From assembly GCA_963714455.1 (NCBI GenBank), contig CAVQON010000017.1, positions 186,001 through 250,000 of the forward strand: 64,000 nt of DNA, given 5' to 3'. The stretch is from CAVQGZ01 sp963714455. GTDB lineage: Bacteria > Actinomycetota > Actinomycetes > Jiangellales > Jiangellaceae. This document shows, piece by piece, positions 19,779-30,859 of the stretch (position 1 is its first letter; every line of letters begins with the position of its first letter). The position numbers and the translations under genes were made by a program. A model generated the notes under the pieces. That model was given only the letters and a program-made list of their open reading frames with translations, ran no database searches and was not told where the DNA came from.

Positions 19779-21215
19779 TCAGCCGGCGGCCGACCGGCCT
19801 GGCAGGGACCGCACCGTCGACGCGTCGATGGCCTTCTCCTCCCAGGCGACCAGCTCGGCCGCGGTCATCGGTCGAACCGACTCCTGCACGCCGGACAGCG
19901 TGGGCAGCTCGTCCGCGACGATGCCGAGCTCGTTCATGCGGCGGGCGCTGACGAGAACGCTGCGTTCCATGGAGCCGATGGCCTTGTTGTAGTCCTTGAC
20001 CGTGGTCGTGATCGAGCGGCCCAGCTTGTCGAGGTGCTCGCCCATGGTTCCGAGGCGCTTGTACAGCTCCCGGCCGATGCTCGACACCTCGATCGCGTTG
20101 TCGGTCACGGACGCCTGCTGCAGCATGAACGCGGCCGTGCGCAGGACCGAGATCAGAACCGTCGGCGTGGCGATGACCACCCGCTTGGCGAACGCGTCGT
20201 CAAGAAGCTGCGGGTCGTTCTCCAAGGCCGGGGCCAGCATCGACTCGCCAGGGACGAACAGGACGACGAACTCGGGGCTCTGCGCGAACTGGTCCCAGTA
20301 CGACTTGTGAGCCAGGTCGTTCACGTGCTCGCGCAGGCTCTTCGCGTGGGCCTTCATGCGCTCGGCCTGGTGGACGGGGTCGCTGCTCTCGAGAGCGTCC
20401 AGGAACGCCGCCAGCGACACCTTCGCATCGACGACGATGTGCCGCCGCTCCGGAAGGTTGATGACCATGTCAGGGCGCTGACCACCCTCGCCGCTGATCG
20501 TCGTCACCTGCTCTGAGAAGTCGCAGTTCGGCACCATCCCGGCCAGCTCGACCGCCCGACGCAGCTGCGTCTCGCCCCACTGGCCGCGCGTCTGCGGCTT
20601 GCGCAGGGCAGTCACCAGCGCTGTCGTCTCCGTAGTGAGCTGCGCCTGCGTCTCCGAGAGCGACTTCACCTGCTGGGAGAGGCCGGAGTAGGCCTCGGCC
20701 CGTTTCGCCTCCAGCTCGCGGACGTGGGCATCGACCTTCGACAGCGACTCACGCAGCGGCGCGACCAGGTTCTCCACGCTGGTCGAGCGCTTGTCGAACT
20801 CCGCCTTCTGCTGCTCGCGGGCCTTGGCCAGGCTCTGCTCGGCCATCTGGACGACCGCCTCGGAGTTGGCGTGCAAGACCTGGGCGGCCACGGCCTCGAA
20901 CTGCTCACGGAGCCGCTGCTGGGCCTCGGCCAGGTCGGTGGCCCGCTGCTGCGCAGCCGACCGCTCGTGCTCGAGCGTGGTCGACGTGCGAGCCAGCTCG
21001 GTCTGCAGCGTGCCTATCTGCTCGGCGCGGGTCGCGCCCTCGGCTCGCGCGGTGTCGAGGTTCGCGGCCAGGTTGTCGGCCCGGGCCACCGCTGCATCGC
21101 GGGCTGCTTCGGCGACGGCGGTGTCACTCCCCGCGCGGACCCTGGCCACGGCCCACCCGAGGACGGTACCCAGGGCGAGTGCGATCAGAGCCAGGACGAG
21201 ATCTGTTGCTGTCAT
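19779..21215 (-). CDS. rmuC: DNA recombination protein RmuC
   Basis: 478 residues. One N-terminal membrane helix (VLALIALALGTVLGWAVARV), then a long coiled coil (about 30-200, rich in A/E/Q/R heptads), then the RmuC nuclease-like domain with RGQWGETQLRRAVELAGM, RPDMVINLPERRHIVVDAKVSLAAF and LFVPGESMLAPAL. RmuC homologs limit DNA inversion/rearrangement in E. coli. Start ATG at 21215; a longer frame to 21377 runs into the ychF promoter. The gene is convergent with the small ispH-linked ORF and divergent from ychF. Confidence 0.92.
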   Translation of the reverse strand: MTATDLVLALIALALGTVLGWAVARVRAGSDTAVAEAARDAAVARADNLAANLDTARAEGATRAEQIGTLQTELARTSTTLEHERSAAQQRATDLAEAQQRLREQFEAVAAQVLHANSEAVVQMAEQSLAKAREQQKAEFDKRSTSVENLVAPLRESLSKVDAHVRELEAKRAEAYSGLSQQVKSLSETQAQLTTETTALVTALRKPQTRGQWGETQLRRAVELAGMVPNCDFSEQVTTISGEGGQRPDMVINLPERRHIVVDAKVSLAAFLDALESSDPVHQAERMKAHAKSLREHVNDLAHKSYWDQFAQSPEFVVLFVPGESMLAPALENDPQLLDDAFAKRVVIATPTVLISVLRTAAFMLQQASVTDNAIEVSSIGRELYKRLGTMGEHLDKLGRSITTTVKDYNKAIGSMERSVLVSARRMNELGIVADELPTLSGVQESVRPMTAAELVAWEEKAIDASTVRSLPGRSAAG

Positions 21216-21288
21216 GCGTCCCACTGTGCCGGGGGGGTCCGACACAACCCGGGAACGGCGCGCGGCGGGGCCGCCCCTGCAGGGCGAA

Positions 21289-21294
21289 TACGAT
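21289..21294 (+). promoter_or_regulatory. -10 element TACGAT upstream of ychF
   Basis: TACGAT, 9 nt (CCTCGTCCC), then GTG at 21304; spacing at the long end of the leaderless pattern. Confidence 0.45.
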
Positions 21295-21303
21295 CCTCGT
21301 CCC

Positions 21304-22377
<1,074 letters not shown>

Positions 22378-22469
22378 GTCGGCGATCTAGCCGATCCGCG
22401 CCCGCGAACGCTGCCGGCGGGGATACGTTCGGGCCCAACCCATGCTGGCCGCCTGACGAGGGGGGACGA

Positions 22470-24536
22470 GTGGACAGGTCAGACAAGCCCGTCGTGGCGA
22501 TAGGACTTGCCGACAAGGACGGCATGCTCGCTGCGCAACGCGCCGCGAGCGTGAACGGCAACGTCGTCGTCGTAGCCGAGGCCGGAGCGGTCACGCCGTC
22601 GGGAGCTGTGGCAGTCGAGACCCGACCTGGCAAGGCCCGGATCGGTCGAGCCGTCCGTGAGGCCGCTGCTCGAGACTCGTGGTGGGTGGTCGTCCCGGCC
22701 GGCTTGGGCGAGCCCGAGTACCTGCTCGGCTCAGCCGTTCGCTCGGTCGCCAAGGTCGTCGACACCGAGCATCCGGGAGTTGCGCTGCTCACCTGTGCAC
22801 CGGGGACGAGGTGGCCCTACCAGCGCATCCTGGTCGTCGTCGACCCGCTGGGTTCCACCGCATCGGGCTTCGCCGTCTGGGTGACCGTCGCTCTTGCCGA
22901 GCGAACCGGTGCCCACGTGGACGTGCTGGCGGTCGGCGTGCCGCCCGGCGCGCCGATGGCGTCGAGGGAGGCGCGGCAGAGCTACATCCCGATCGGGCGT
23001 CGCGCTGACCTGCTACGCCTGGCCCTTGACCGGATGGACGGGCTCGGCCTCGAACCGACGTGGATCGCTGGCGGGTCGGGAGTGTCGGCCGTCGATGCGT
23101 TGCGCGCCTTGCTCGCGAACGGCGCCTACGACGTGGTTGTCGACGACCTCGGGGGCGCCCGAATCCGCAAGCGCGTCGGCAAGCGCCGCAGCGTCAGACG
23201 GCTGCTCGCCGACGACGGAGGCGGAGCTGTGCCGCTGTGGGCGATGCGCAACGCCGGCTGCGACGTCCTGACGGTCATCGACGGCGTCGCCCTCGGGATG
23301 CTTCCCGCCGGTGTTCTGCGCACCGGGGCAGTCGCGGCGATGACCTTGGGCATGCTGGGCGCGGCCGTGCCGGCGATGGCTGCTCCGAGCACCGGGACGA
23401 GCGCACCGGCAGTGACCGCCTCGGCCCAGCCCGGCGACGTCGAGACCTCGTCGCATGACCGGTCCAACGCCGACGCCGCAGACACCCAGTCACCGGAAGC
23501 CCCCGCCGACGAGGTCGCCGAGCAGCTGACGACGGCACACGACTGGGTCCACGGCCTCGGCGAGGACGTGTCCGTCGACGAGCACGACGTGGCGATGGCA
23601 GCCCTTGACGACGCCCAGAAGCAAGCGTCCAAGGCCACCAAGCAGGTGGACAAGCACACGGCCGTGCTCGACCAGGCCGAGGCGGACGTGGCCAAGGCTC
23701 AGAAGCAGGTGGACAAGGCTGACGCCGGCGCCGAGCCCAGCGCCGACGGCGTCGCTGCCGCACGCAGCGACCTCACCGCCGCCAGGGCCGACCTCGCTGT
23801 TGCCCAGGACGAGCACGAGGCGTTGGCACGCAGCGCGTCCGGATTGAGCGGGCTTCTGCCCTTCAGCGCCACCCCGGACGACGTTGCTGCCGCTGAGGCG
23901 TCTGTCGCTGCGGCAGAGGATGCGCTGGCCCAGGCCCAGGCGATGGAGGAGGAGCGCTACGCGGAGTACCAGCAGTTTGCCGCTGAGGTCGACGAGGCCG
24001 AGGCTGCGCTCGCCCAGGCGAACGACGACATGTCGAAGGCTGAGGCGGAGCTGGCGCTGGCGGCCGCAGAGGCCGAGGCAGCCCACGAGCTCGCAACCGG
24101 GTACGAGTCTCTGGCCGCCGAGGTGGACGAGGCGTTCCGCGCACAAGGCCTGGTCGCACCGGCAACCGGTGGTGTCACCAGCGTCTACGGCAACCGGGTC
24201 CATCCGGTGACCGGCGAGTACAAGCTGCACACCGGCACCGACTTCGCCGCCACCGACGGCAACTACTACGCGGCGATGGACGGGACGGTCTCCTATGCCG
24301 CCTACGACTCTGCCTACGGCAACATGGTGAAGATCGACCACGGCGAGATCGACGGCCACCACGTCGAGACCTGGTACGCGCACCAGCCAGACCTGCAGGT
24401 CAGCGTTGGCCAGGAGCTCAGCGCTGGAGAGAAGCTGGGCGACATCGGCAGCACCGGCTACTCGACAGGCCCACACGCCCACTTCGAGCTACGAGTGGAC
24501 GGCAACCCGATCGACCCGGTGCCCTACATCCGCTGA
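22470..24536 (+). CDS. Membrane protein: cytosolic universal-stress-like domain, one TM helix, coiled coil, extracellular M23 (LytM) peptidase
   Basis: 688 residues. Residues about 5-255 form an alpha/beta region resembling the universal-stress-protein fold (NVVVVAEAGAV, ILVVVDPLGSTASGFAVWVTVALAE, VDVLAVGVPPG). A basic patch RKRVGKRRSVRR precedes a single hydrophobic segment (about 273-306), predicting N-in/C-out topology. Then come an Ala/Glu-rich coiled coil (about 360-560) with KQVDKHTAVLDQAEADVAKAQ-type heptads, and an M23 domain with the zinc motifs HTGTDFAA (His about 587, Asp about 591) and HAHFEL (about 669). The metal site is intact, so it should be an active peptidoglycan hydrolase or an activator. 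GTG start behind a G-rich Shine-Dalgarno sequence. The N-terminal assignment is by fold impression and less certain than the M23 part. Confidence 0.85.
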   Translation: MDRSDKPVVAIGLADKDGMLAAQRAASVNGNVVVVAEAGAVTPSGAVAVETRPGKARIGRAVREAAARDSWWVVVPAGLGEPEYLLGSAVRSVAKVVDTEHPGVALLTCAPGTRWPYQRILVVVDPLGSTASGFAVWVTVALAERTGAHVDVLAVGVPPGAPMASREARQSYIPIGRRADLLRLALDRMDGLGLEPTWIAGGSGVSAVDALRALLANGAYDVVVDDLGGARIRKRVGKRRSVRRLLADDGGGAVPLWAMRNAGCDVLTVIDGVALGMLPAGVLRTGAVAAMTLGMLGAAVPAMAAPSTGTSAPAVTASAQPGDVETSSHDRSNADAADTQSPEAPADEVAEQLTTAHDWVHGLGEDVSVDEHDVAMAALDDAQKQASKATKQVDKHTAVLDQAEADVAKAQKQVDKADAGAEPSADGVAAARSDLTAARADLAVAQDEHEALARSASGLSGLLPFSATPDDVAAAEASVAAAEDALAQAQAMEEERYAEYQQFAAEVDEAEAALAQANDDMSKAEAELALAAAEAEAAHELATGYESLAAEVDEAFRAQGLVAPATGGVTSVYGNRVHPVTGEYKLHTGTDFAATDGNYYAAMDGTVSYAAYDSAYGNMVKIDHGEIDGHHVETWYAHQPDLQVSVGQELSAGEKLGDIGSTGYSTGPHAHFELRVDGNPIDPVPYIR

Positions 24537-24543
24537 CCGCAGC

Positions 24544-24564
24544 GCGCCGCTAGTGTGGCGGCGC
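24544..24564. promoter_or_regulatory. Hairpin containing a -10-like TAGTGT, abutting the FNT start codon
   Basis: GCGCCGC-TAGTGTG-GCGGCGC is a 7-bp GC stem ending one base before the ATG at 24566. The loop holds TAGTGT (24551-24556), 9 nt before the ATG, the pattern of a leaderless promoter; no Shine-Dalgarno sequence exists. The hairpin could instead terminate the preceding M23 mRNA. Confidence 0.4.
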
Positions 24565-24565
24565 C

Positions 24566-25393
24566 ATGAGCAGCAACTACCTCGGCCCGGCGCAGGTCGT
24601 CGACTACGCCGAGCAGTCGAGCGTGGCGTCGGCATCGATGTCAGGCGCGCGCTTCGTCGCGCGGGCCGTGCTGGGCGGAGCGTTCCTCGCGCTCGGTGGT
24701 CTGCTGTCCACGGTCGTGGCCGGGGGAGCCGTCGGCCTTGCCGAGACCAACCCTGGCCTGCAGAAGCTGGTCGCCGGAGCCGTCTTCCCGTTGGGCTTCA
24801 TCGCCGTGGTGCTCACCGGCGCCGAGCTCTTCACCTCCAGCAGCGCCACGTTCACCGTCTCGCTCTACCGGCGCTCGATCGGCCTGGCGGCTGCGCTGCG
24901 GTCGTTGAGCACGTCGTTCGCGGGCAACTTCGCCGGATCGCTGCTGGCGGCACTGGTGCTCGGCGTCGCCACCGGCATCTACGTCGCGGGTGCCGACGCC
25001 ACCGAGTACCTGCACCAGCTGGCCGGCGACAAGCTGGACCGCACCTATCTGCAGACCTTCACCCGCGGCATCGGCGCCAACTTCCTCGTCTGCATCGCCG
25101 CCTGGCAGGCGTACTCGGCGAAGGACACGATCAGCCGGATGGCGGGCATCTGGTTTCCGGTGATGGGCTTCGTGGCCCTCGGCATGGAGCACTCCGTCGC
25201 CAACATGTTCTTCATCCCCGCCGCTCTCTTCTCGGGCCTGGACGCCACCTGGGCGAGCTTCTTCGTCGACAACCTGGTGCCCGTGACCCTGGGCAACGTC
25301 GTGGGCGGCGCCTTGTTCATCGGCCTGGCCTACGCGTGGATCTACCCACGATCGACCGCCGAGGTCGGTTCCCGACCCGACACGTCCCAGTAG
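24566..25393 (+). CDS. Formate/nitrite transporter family channel
   Basis: 275 residues, six membrane helices. Family signatures are FPLGFIAVVLTGAELFTSS (helix 2-3 gate region), RGIGANFLVCIAAW and VALGMEHSVANMFFIP with the central histidine (about residue 208) of the FocA/NirC pore. It should move formate, nitrite or a related small anion across the inner membrane as a pentamer. The substrate cannot be assigned from sequence; no formate lyase or nitrite reductase gene is adjacent. In M. tuberculosis the nitrate/nitrite genes narGHJI and narK2 occupy a comparable position near mutT2, which weakly favours nitrite. Confidence 0.92.
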   Translation: MSSNYLGPAQVVDYAEQSSVASASMSGARFVARAVLGGAFLALGGLLSTVVAGGAVGLAETNPGLQKLVAGAVFPLGFIAVVLTGAELFTSSSATFTVSLYRRSIGLAAALRSLSTSFAGNFAGSLLAALVLGVATGIYVAGADATEYLHQLAGDKLDRTYLQTFTRGIGANFLVCIAAWQAYSAKDTISRMAGIWFPVMGFVALGMEHSVANMFFIPAALFSGLDATWASFFVDNLVPVTLGNVVGGALFIGLAYAWIYPRSTAEVGSRPDTSQ

Positions 25394-25398
25394 GGACG

Positions 25399-25824
25399 AT
25401 GGCCGACGACGTCGCCAGTGACCTCACAGTGACGACCCGACTCGTCATCCCGCAGGCGGAGCTGCAGTGGCGGTTCTCTCGCTCGTCCGGACCGGGCGGG
25501 CAGTCGGTCAACACCACCGACAGCCGTGTGCAGCTCGGCTGGGACGCGGGCCGCTCCGACGTCCTCTCGCCGGCGCAGCGCGCCCGACTGCTGGAACACG
25601 TGCCGGACGGAGTGATCTGGGTGGTTGCGTCCGAGCACCGCTCGCAGTGGCAGAACAGACGAGCGGCGAGGCAGAAGCTGGCGGCCCTCGTGCGCGCGGT
25701 CGTCCTCACGCGTCCACGGGCGCGGCGCCCGACGCGGCCGAGCCGCAGCGCGGTGGAGCGCCGCCTGGGGGCCAAGCACCGTCGAGGCGACCTCAAGCGG
25801 CAGCGGCGCGGCACGGACGACTGA
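25399..25824 (+). CDS. arfB: Peptidyl-tRNA hydrolase ArfB (YaeJ), ribosome rescue
   Basis: 141 residues. The class-I release-factor-type catalytic motif lies in RSSGPGGQSVNTTDSRV (GGQ at about 33-35). The C-terminal tail RPSRSAVERRLGAKHRRGDLKRQRRG is the basic, flexible segment that enters the empty mRNA channel. It frees stalled ribosomes by hydrolysing peptidyl-tRNA. The ATG lies 5 bp after the channel gene stop, so the two are probably cotranscribed without functional link. Confidence 0.92.
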   Translation: MADDVASDLTVTTRLVIPQAELQWRFSRSSGPGGQSVNTTDSRVQLGWDAGRSDVLSPAQRARLLEHVPDGVIWVVASEHRSQWQNRRAARQKLAALVRAVVLTRPRARRPTRPSRSAVERRLGAKHRRGDLKRQRRGTDD

Positions 25825-25852
25825 CGCCCGTTGCGATGGTTCGCGGCTGTGC

Positions 25853-26152
25853 TCAGGCTGCGCCGTGGTGGCTCGCGATGCGGTCGATGCGCGCGGCAAG
25901 GTCGAGGTCGAGCGCGGTGACGCCGCCTGCGTCGTGGGTCGACAGCCCGAACCGAACCTTGCGCCAACGGATGTCGATGTCGGGGTGGTGGTTGGCCTGC
26001 TCGGCCTCGAGCGCCACGTCGTCCACGATGCTGATCGCGGCCACGAAGCTCGGGGCGGTGATGGTTCGCTCGATCGACTCTGTGGTGCCTGCCCAGGCGG
26101 GAACCGTGCTCAGGGCGGCTTCGAGGTCGGCGGGGGACAAGACGTCTGCCAT
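25853..26152 (-). CDS. phhB: Pterin-4-alpha-carbinolamine dehydratase
   Basis: 99 residues, family length. The active-site segment EQANHHPDIDIRWRKVRFGLSTH contains the conserved two histidines and the [EH]HHP-type pattern; DVALEAEQ precedes it. It dehydrates 4a-hydroxytetrahydropterin. No aromatic amino acid hydroxylase is nearby; stand-alone bacterial members are linked to pterin recycling or moonlighting. ATG at 26152; divergent from the Nudix-kinase gene, the same neighbourhood as Rv1159A/mutT2 in M. tuberculosis. Confidence 0.92.
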   Translation of the reverse strand: MADVLSPADLEAALSTVPAWAGTTESIERTITAPSFVAAISIVDDVALEAEQANHHPDIDIRWRKVRFGLSTHDAGGVTALDLDLAARIDRIASHHGAA

Positions 26153-26233
26153 GCCTGTCACCGTGGCACGGCGAGCCGAGCGCCGCGACCCGTGGAAGGG
26201 TGGAGCGTCGAGCCGGAGGGAGGTGCTGCTCGC

Positions 26234-27409
26234 GTGGACGCCGACGCAGGTGTGGTGGTCGGTGCTGCGATCGAGCGCGACGGGCGCCTTCTCGCTGCTC
26301 GCCGGAGCGGTCCGCCTGCCATGGCCGGCGGGTGGGAGTTTCCCGGCGGCAAGGTCGAACCAGGCGAGACCGAGGCCGCGGCCCTGGTGCGGGAGTGCCA
26401 AGAGGAGCTGGGGGTCACGGTGCGTCTCGGGCGGCGAGTCGGGCCCGACACGCCGCTGCCCAACGACCGCGTGCTTCGCGTCTGGCTCGCCGGCATCGTC
26501 GACGAGGGTTCGGCGCCCGCTGAGCCGCGTCCTCTGCAGGACCACGACGCCCTGCGATGGCTGGAGCCCGACGAGCTCTCCAGTGTCGCCTGGCTGCCCG
26601 CGGACTGGCCGATCGTGCACGCGCTCGCCGAGTGCTACCTCGGCGAGGTGCCGCTGCCCGGCGGGCGCGTCGGAGGAGCGGTGCGGGTCGGTGACACCGT
26701 GCGCCGCCCGACCGGGCCGTGGACGCCGGCGGTGCACGCACTGGTCGAGCACGTGTCCTCGGCCGGGGTGATGTCGGTGCCCGACCTGCTGGGCTTCGAC
26801 CCGGGCGGACGCGAGGTGTACCGGTTCGTGCCGGGTACTACCGTCGGCGACGCCCCGACGACGCCGGCGGCCTTTCGCTCCTCCCGGCTCGTCGGGCAGG
26901 TGGGGGCGTGGCTGCGCAGCATGCACGAGGCGAGTGCCACGTTTCCCACTGAGCACCGGCAGTGGCGGCGCGGGCTCCTGCCGCGGCGTCCCGGTTCGGT
27001 GATCTGCCACAACGACATCAGCCCGCACAACGTGGTGCTCGACGCCGACGGGTCGCTGGCTGCCGTGCTCGACTGGGACATGGCCGCCCCCGGCGACCCC
27101 CGCGACGACCTCGCCTTCGCTGCGTGGCAGTTCGTGCTGCGACAGTCGCTGAGCCCAGCCGACGAGGCCCGGGGCCTACGCGCGCTGGCGACCGGCTACG
27201 GAGGTGAGCTCGGTGACCCGGTGCGCGTGCTCGATCGGGTCGCGCCGCGACTGCGGGGCGCCGTCCGGTTCATGCGACGGGGGGCGGCGGAGGGGGACCG
27301 AGGGCTGCAACGCCTGCTGACGTCCGGCATCCCGGAGGCGACCGAGGCCGGCGTCGAGGCCGTGCTGGCCCGCCGGGACGACCTTGCGCGGCTGGTGCGA
27401 CTGGGCTGA
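26234..27409 (+). CDS. Fusion protein: Nudix hydrolase plus aminoglycoside-phosphotransferase-fold kinase
   Basis: 391 residues in one uninterrupted frame. Residues 1-135 are a MutT-like Nudix domain with GGWEFPGGKVEPGE and box residues ALVRECQEELGV, all consensus positions present. Residues about 140-391 are an APH-type kinase: N-lobe VRVGDTVRRPTGPWTPAVHAL, catalytic loop VICHNDISPHNVVL (Brenner motif HxDxxxxN) and metal loop AVLDWDMA. The Nudix part matches the genomic place of mutT2, which cleans 8-oxo-dGTP or CTP analogues; the kinase substrate is unknown and resistance should not be assumed. GTG 26234 follows a purine-rich GGAGGGAGG. Normally these domains are separate genes. Confidence 0.85.
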   Translation: MDADAGVVVGAAIERDGRLLAARRSGPPAMAGGWEFPGGKVEPGETEAAALVRECQEELGVTVRLGRRVGPDTPLPNDRVLRVWLAGIVDEGSAPAEPRPLQDHDALRWLEPDELSSVAWLPADWPIVHALAECYLGEVPLPGGRVGGAVRVGDTVRRPTGPWTPAVHALVEHVSSAGVMSVPDLLGFDPGGREVYRFVPGTTVGDAPTTPAAFRSSRLVGQVGAWLRSMHEASATFPTEHRQWRRGLLPRRPGSVICHNDISPHNVVLDADGSLAAVLDWDMAAPGDPRDDLAFAAWQFVLRQSLSPADEARGLRALATGYGGELGDPVRVLDRVAPRLRGAVRFMRRGAAEGDRGLQRLLTSGIPEATEAGVEAVLARRDDLARLVRLG

Positions 27410-27480
27410 GGCGCCCGCCGCACTCGGCCCGCACCCCGCCGTCCGCGTGCCCGCTGCTCACCCAGCGCGCATCGCGCGGC

Positions 27481-27526
27481 AGTTTGGGGGTTTCCACGGG
27501 AGATCTCCCTTGGAAACCCCCAAACT
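27481..27526. repeat. 46-bp near-perfect palindrome upstream of typA
   Basis: Arms AGTTTGGGGGTTTCC (27481-27495) and its exact reverse complement (27512-27526). The A-T pair 27496/27511 extends them, one mismatch follows (27497/27510), and the core GGGAGATCTCCC (27498-27509) is itself a 12-bp palindrome. It lies between the Nudix-kinase stop and typA, 100 bp before the typA ATG. No U tract follows. Terminator, protein-binding site and mobile palindromic element are all possible. Confidence 0.7.
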
Positions 27527-27629
27527 CCCGCCGTCACGTGATCGTTTCGAAAGGCGCGGCGGTGTCGCGGGGGCGGGCGGCGGGGGTGGGTGGTCGGGAG
27601 CACCCCTCGGTGGCCGTCAGACTTGTGCC

Positions 27630-29498
<1,869 letters not shown>

Positions 29499-29612
29499 CC
29501 GGCGCGGCCCGAGCGGCGGTCGCCGGCCGGTTTCCTGCCTGTTTCGCCCGAGAGACCCCGTTCCGGCTGTGTTACTCGCCGGTCACGATTCGGACACAGG
29601 GCCGTGCGAGGT

Positions 29613-29642
29613 TTGGGAACCCCGAGATCGCTGGCGTACATT
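29613..29642 (+). promoter_or_regulatory. Possible promoter of the oligopeptide ABC operon
   Basis: TTGGGA (29613-29618), an 18-bp spacer and TACATT (29637-29642), about 100 bp before the first gene. The rest of the 245-bp gap after typA shows only GC-rich sequence with no clear feature. Confidence 0.3.
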
Positions 29643-29743
29643 CGCACGGTCTGACCAGCAGACTCGCGTCTGACCTGGGGCAAGACCCCAGCAGGACTCC
29701 CGCACCGCCCCCTCTGCCCCCGATCCGAGAGTCGTTGAAGCCC

Positions 29744-30726
29744 ATGGCCGTTGGCACCGTCGAGACGCCCGAGGCGGCGTCTGCGGAGCAGACCGAGGAT
29801 GTCGGTCGCTCGCTACGGGCCATCGTCTGGGGACGACTCAAGCGTGACCGCACGGCCGTCATATCGCTCATCGGCCTGACGATCATCCTGCTCACGGCGC
29901 TGTTCGCGCCGCTGATCACCCGCCTGATCGGTGTCGACCCGTACTCGTTCAACCCCGACCAGCTCAGCTCGGCGGGCTCGCTGCCGCTGGGCAACTGGGG
30001 CGGCATCACCTGGCAGCACCCACTCGGCGTCGAACCGCAGACCGGTCGCGACATCCTGGCGCGGCTGCTCTTCGGTGCCCGGCTGTCGCTGTTCATCACA
30101 CTGATCGCCACGGTGATCACGGTCGTCCTCGGCACCCTTGCCGGCATCCTCGCCGGGTACCGGGGCGGCTGGATCGACACGGTGATCAGCCGGCTGTCCG
30201 ACCTCACCCTCGTGTTCCCCGTGCTGGTGCTGCTGATCGCCCTCGGCCCGGTGGCCCAGCAGATCGCCAGCGACGCCGGCCTTGACCCCAACACGGGTCG
30301 GGTCACCTTCATCATCATCGTGCTCGGCTTGTTCGGCTGGCCCTACCTCGGCCGTCTGGTTCGCGGACAGGTGCTGAGCCTTCGCGAGCGAGAGTTCGTC
30401 GAGGCGTCGGAGTCGCTGGGGGCGTCCAACCGGCGCGTGCTGTTCGCCGAGATCCTGCCCAACCTGATCGCGCCGATCATCGTCGTGATGTCGATCCTGC
30501 TGCCCAGCTTCATCATCACCGAGGCGACGCTGTCGTTCCTCGGCGTCGGCGTCCTTCCCCCACCCCGACGTGGGGCAACATGCTCGAGGACTCCGTGAAG
30601 TTCTTCACCGTCGTGCCCACCTACATGTTCATCCCGGGGACGGCGCTGCTGATCACCGTTCTGCTGTTCAACCTGCTGGGGGACTCCGTGCGCGACGCGC
30701 TCGACCCGAGGGCGGGACGAGTATGA
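29744..30726 (+). pseudogene. dppC: Oligopeptide/dipeptide ABC permease (DppC-like), frameshifted
   Basis: From ATG 29744 the product matches DppC/OppC permeases: N-terminal tail, helix AVISLIGLTIILLTALFAPL, LLFGARLSLFITLIATVITVV and the EAA loop EFVEASESLGASNRRVLFAEILPN. At 30557-30561 (five C) one base appears missing. The literal frame runs into RRGATCSRTP and stops at 30598 after 284 residues. Restoring one C gives PPTPTWGNMLEDSVKFF and the last membrane helix FIPGTALLITVLLFNLLG, ending at TGA 30726. Either a real lesion or an assembly error in a homopolymer. The last helix is needed for function. Confidence 0.85.
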
Positions 30727-30760
30727 CAACGACCGGCCGCTGAGCCGGTTCCACAGATTT

Positions 30761-30838
30761 CCGGTGCCGCCATCCCGGCACCGGGCAAAGGTCCGCCGAA
30801 CCCGGCGGACTGGCCAGGGATCTGGGCACAAGGCCCAG
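30761..30838 (+). promoter_or_regulatory. Three tandem hairpins between dppC and dppA
   Basis: Hairpin 1: CCGGTGCCG/CGGCACCGG (30761-30784, 9 bp). Hairpin 2: GTCCGCCG/CGGCGGAC with loop AACC (30791-30810, 8 bp). Hairpin 3: CTGGGC/GCCCAG (30822-30838, 6 bp). They fill the 133-bp gap just before the dppA Shine-Dalgarno sequence. Likely mRNA processing or stabilising elements that set the high level of binding protein relative to permeases. Confidence 0.5.
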
Positions 30839-30859
30839 GACCAGACCAGGAGGAAACAC

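Noticed and set aside
26234..27409. Aminoglycoside resistance gene
   Set aside because: The APH fold alone does not indicate resistance; the domain is fused to a Nudix hydrolase in a housekeeping context.
27384..27629. N-terminal extension of TypA
   Set aside because: It would translate through the 46-bp palindrome; canonical TypA starts at 27630.
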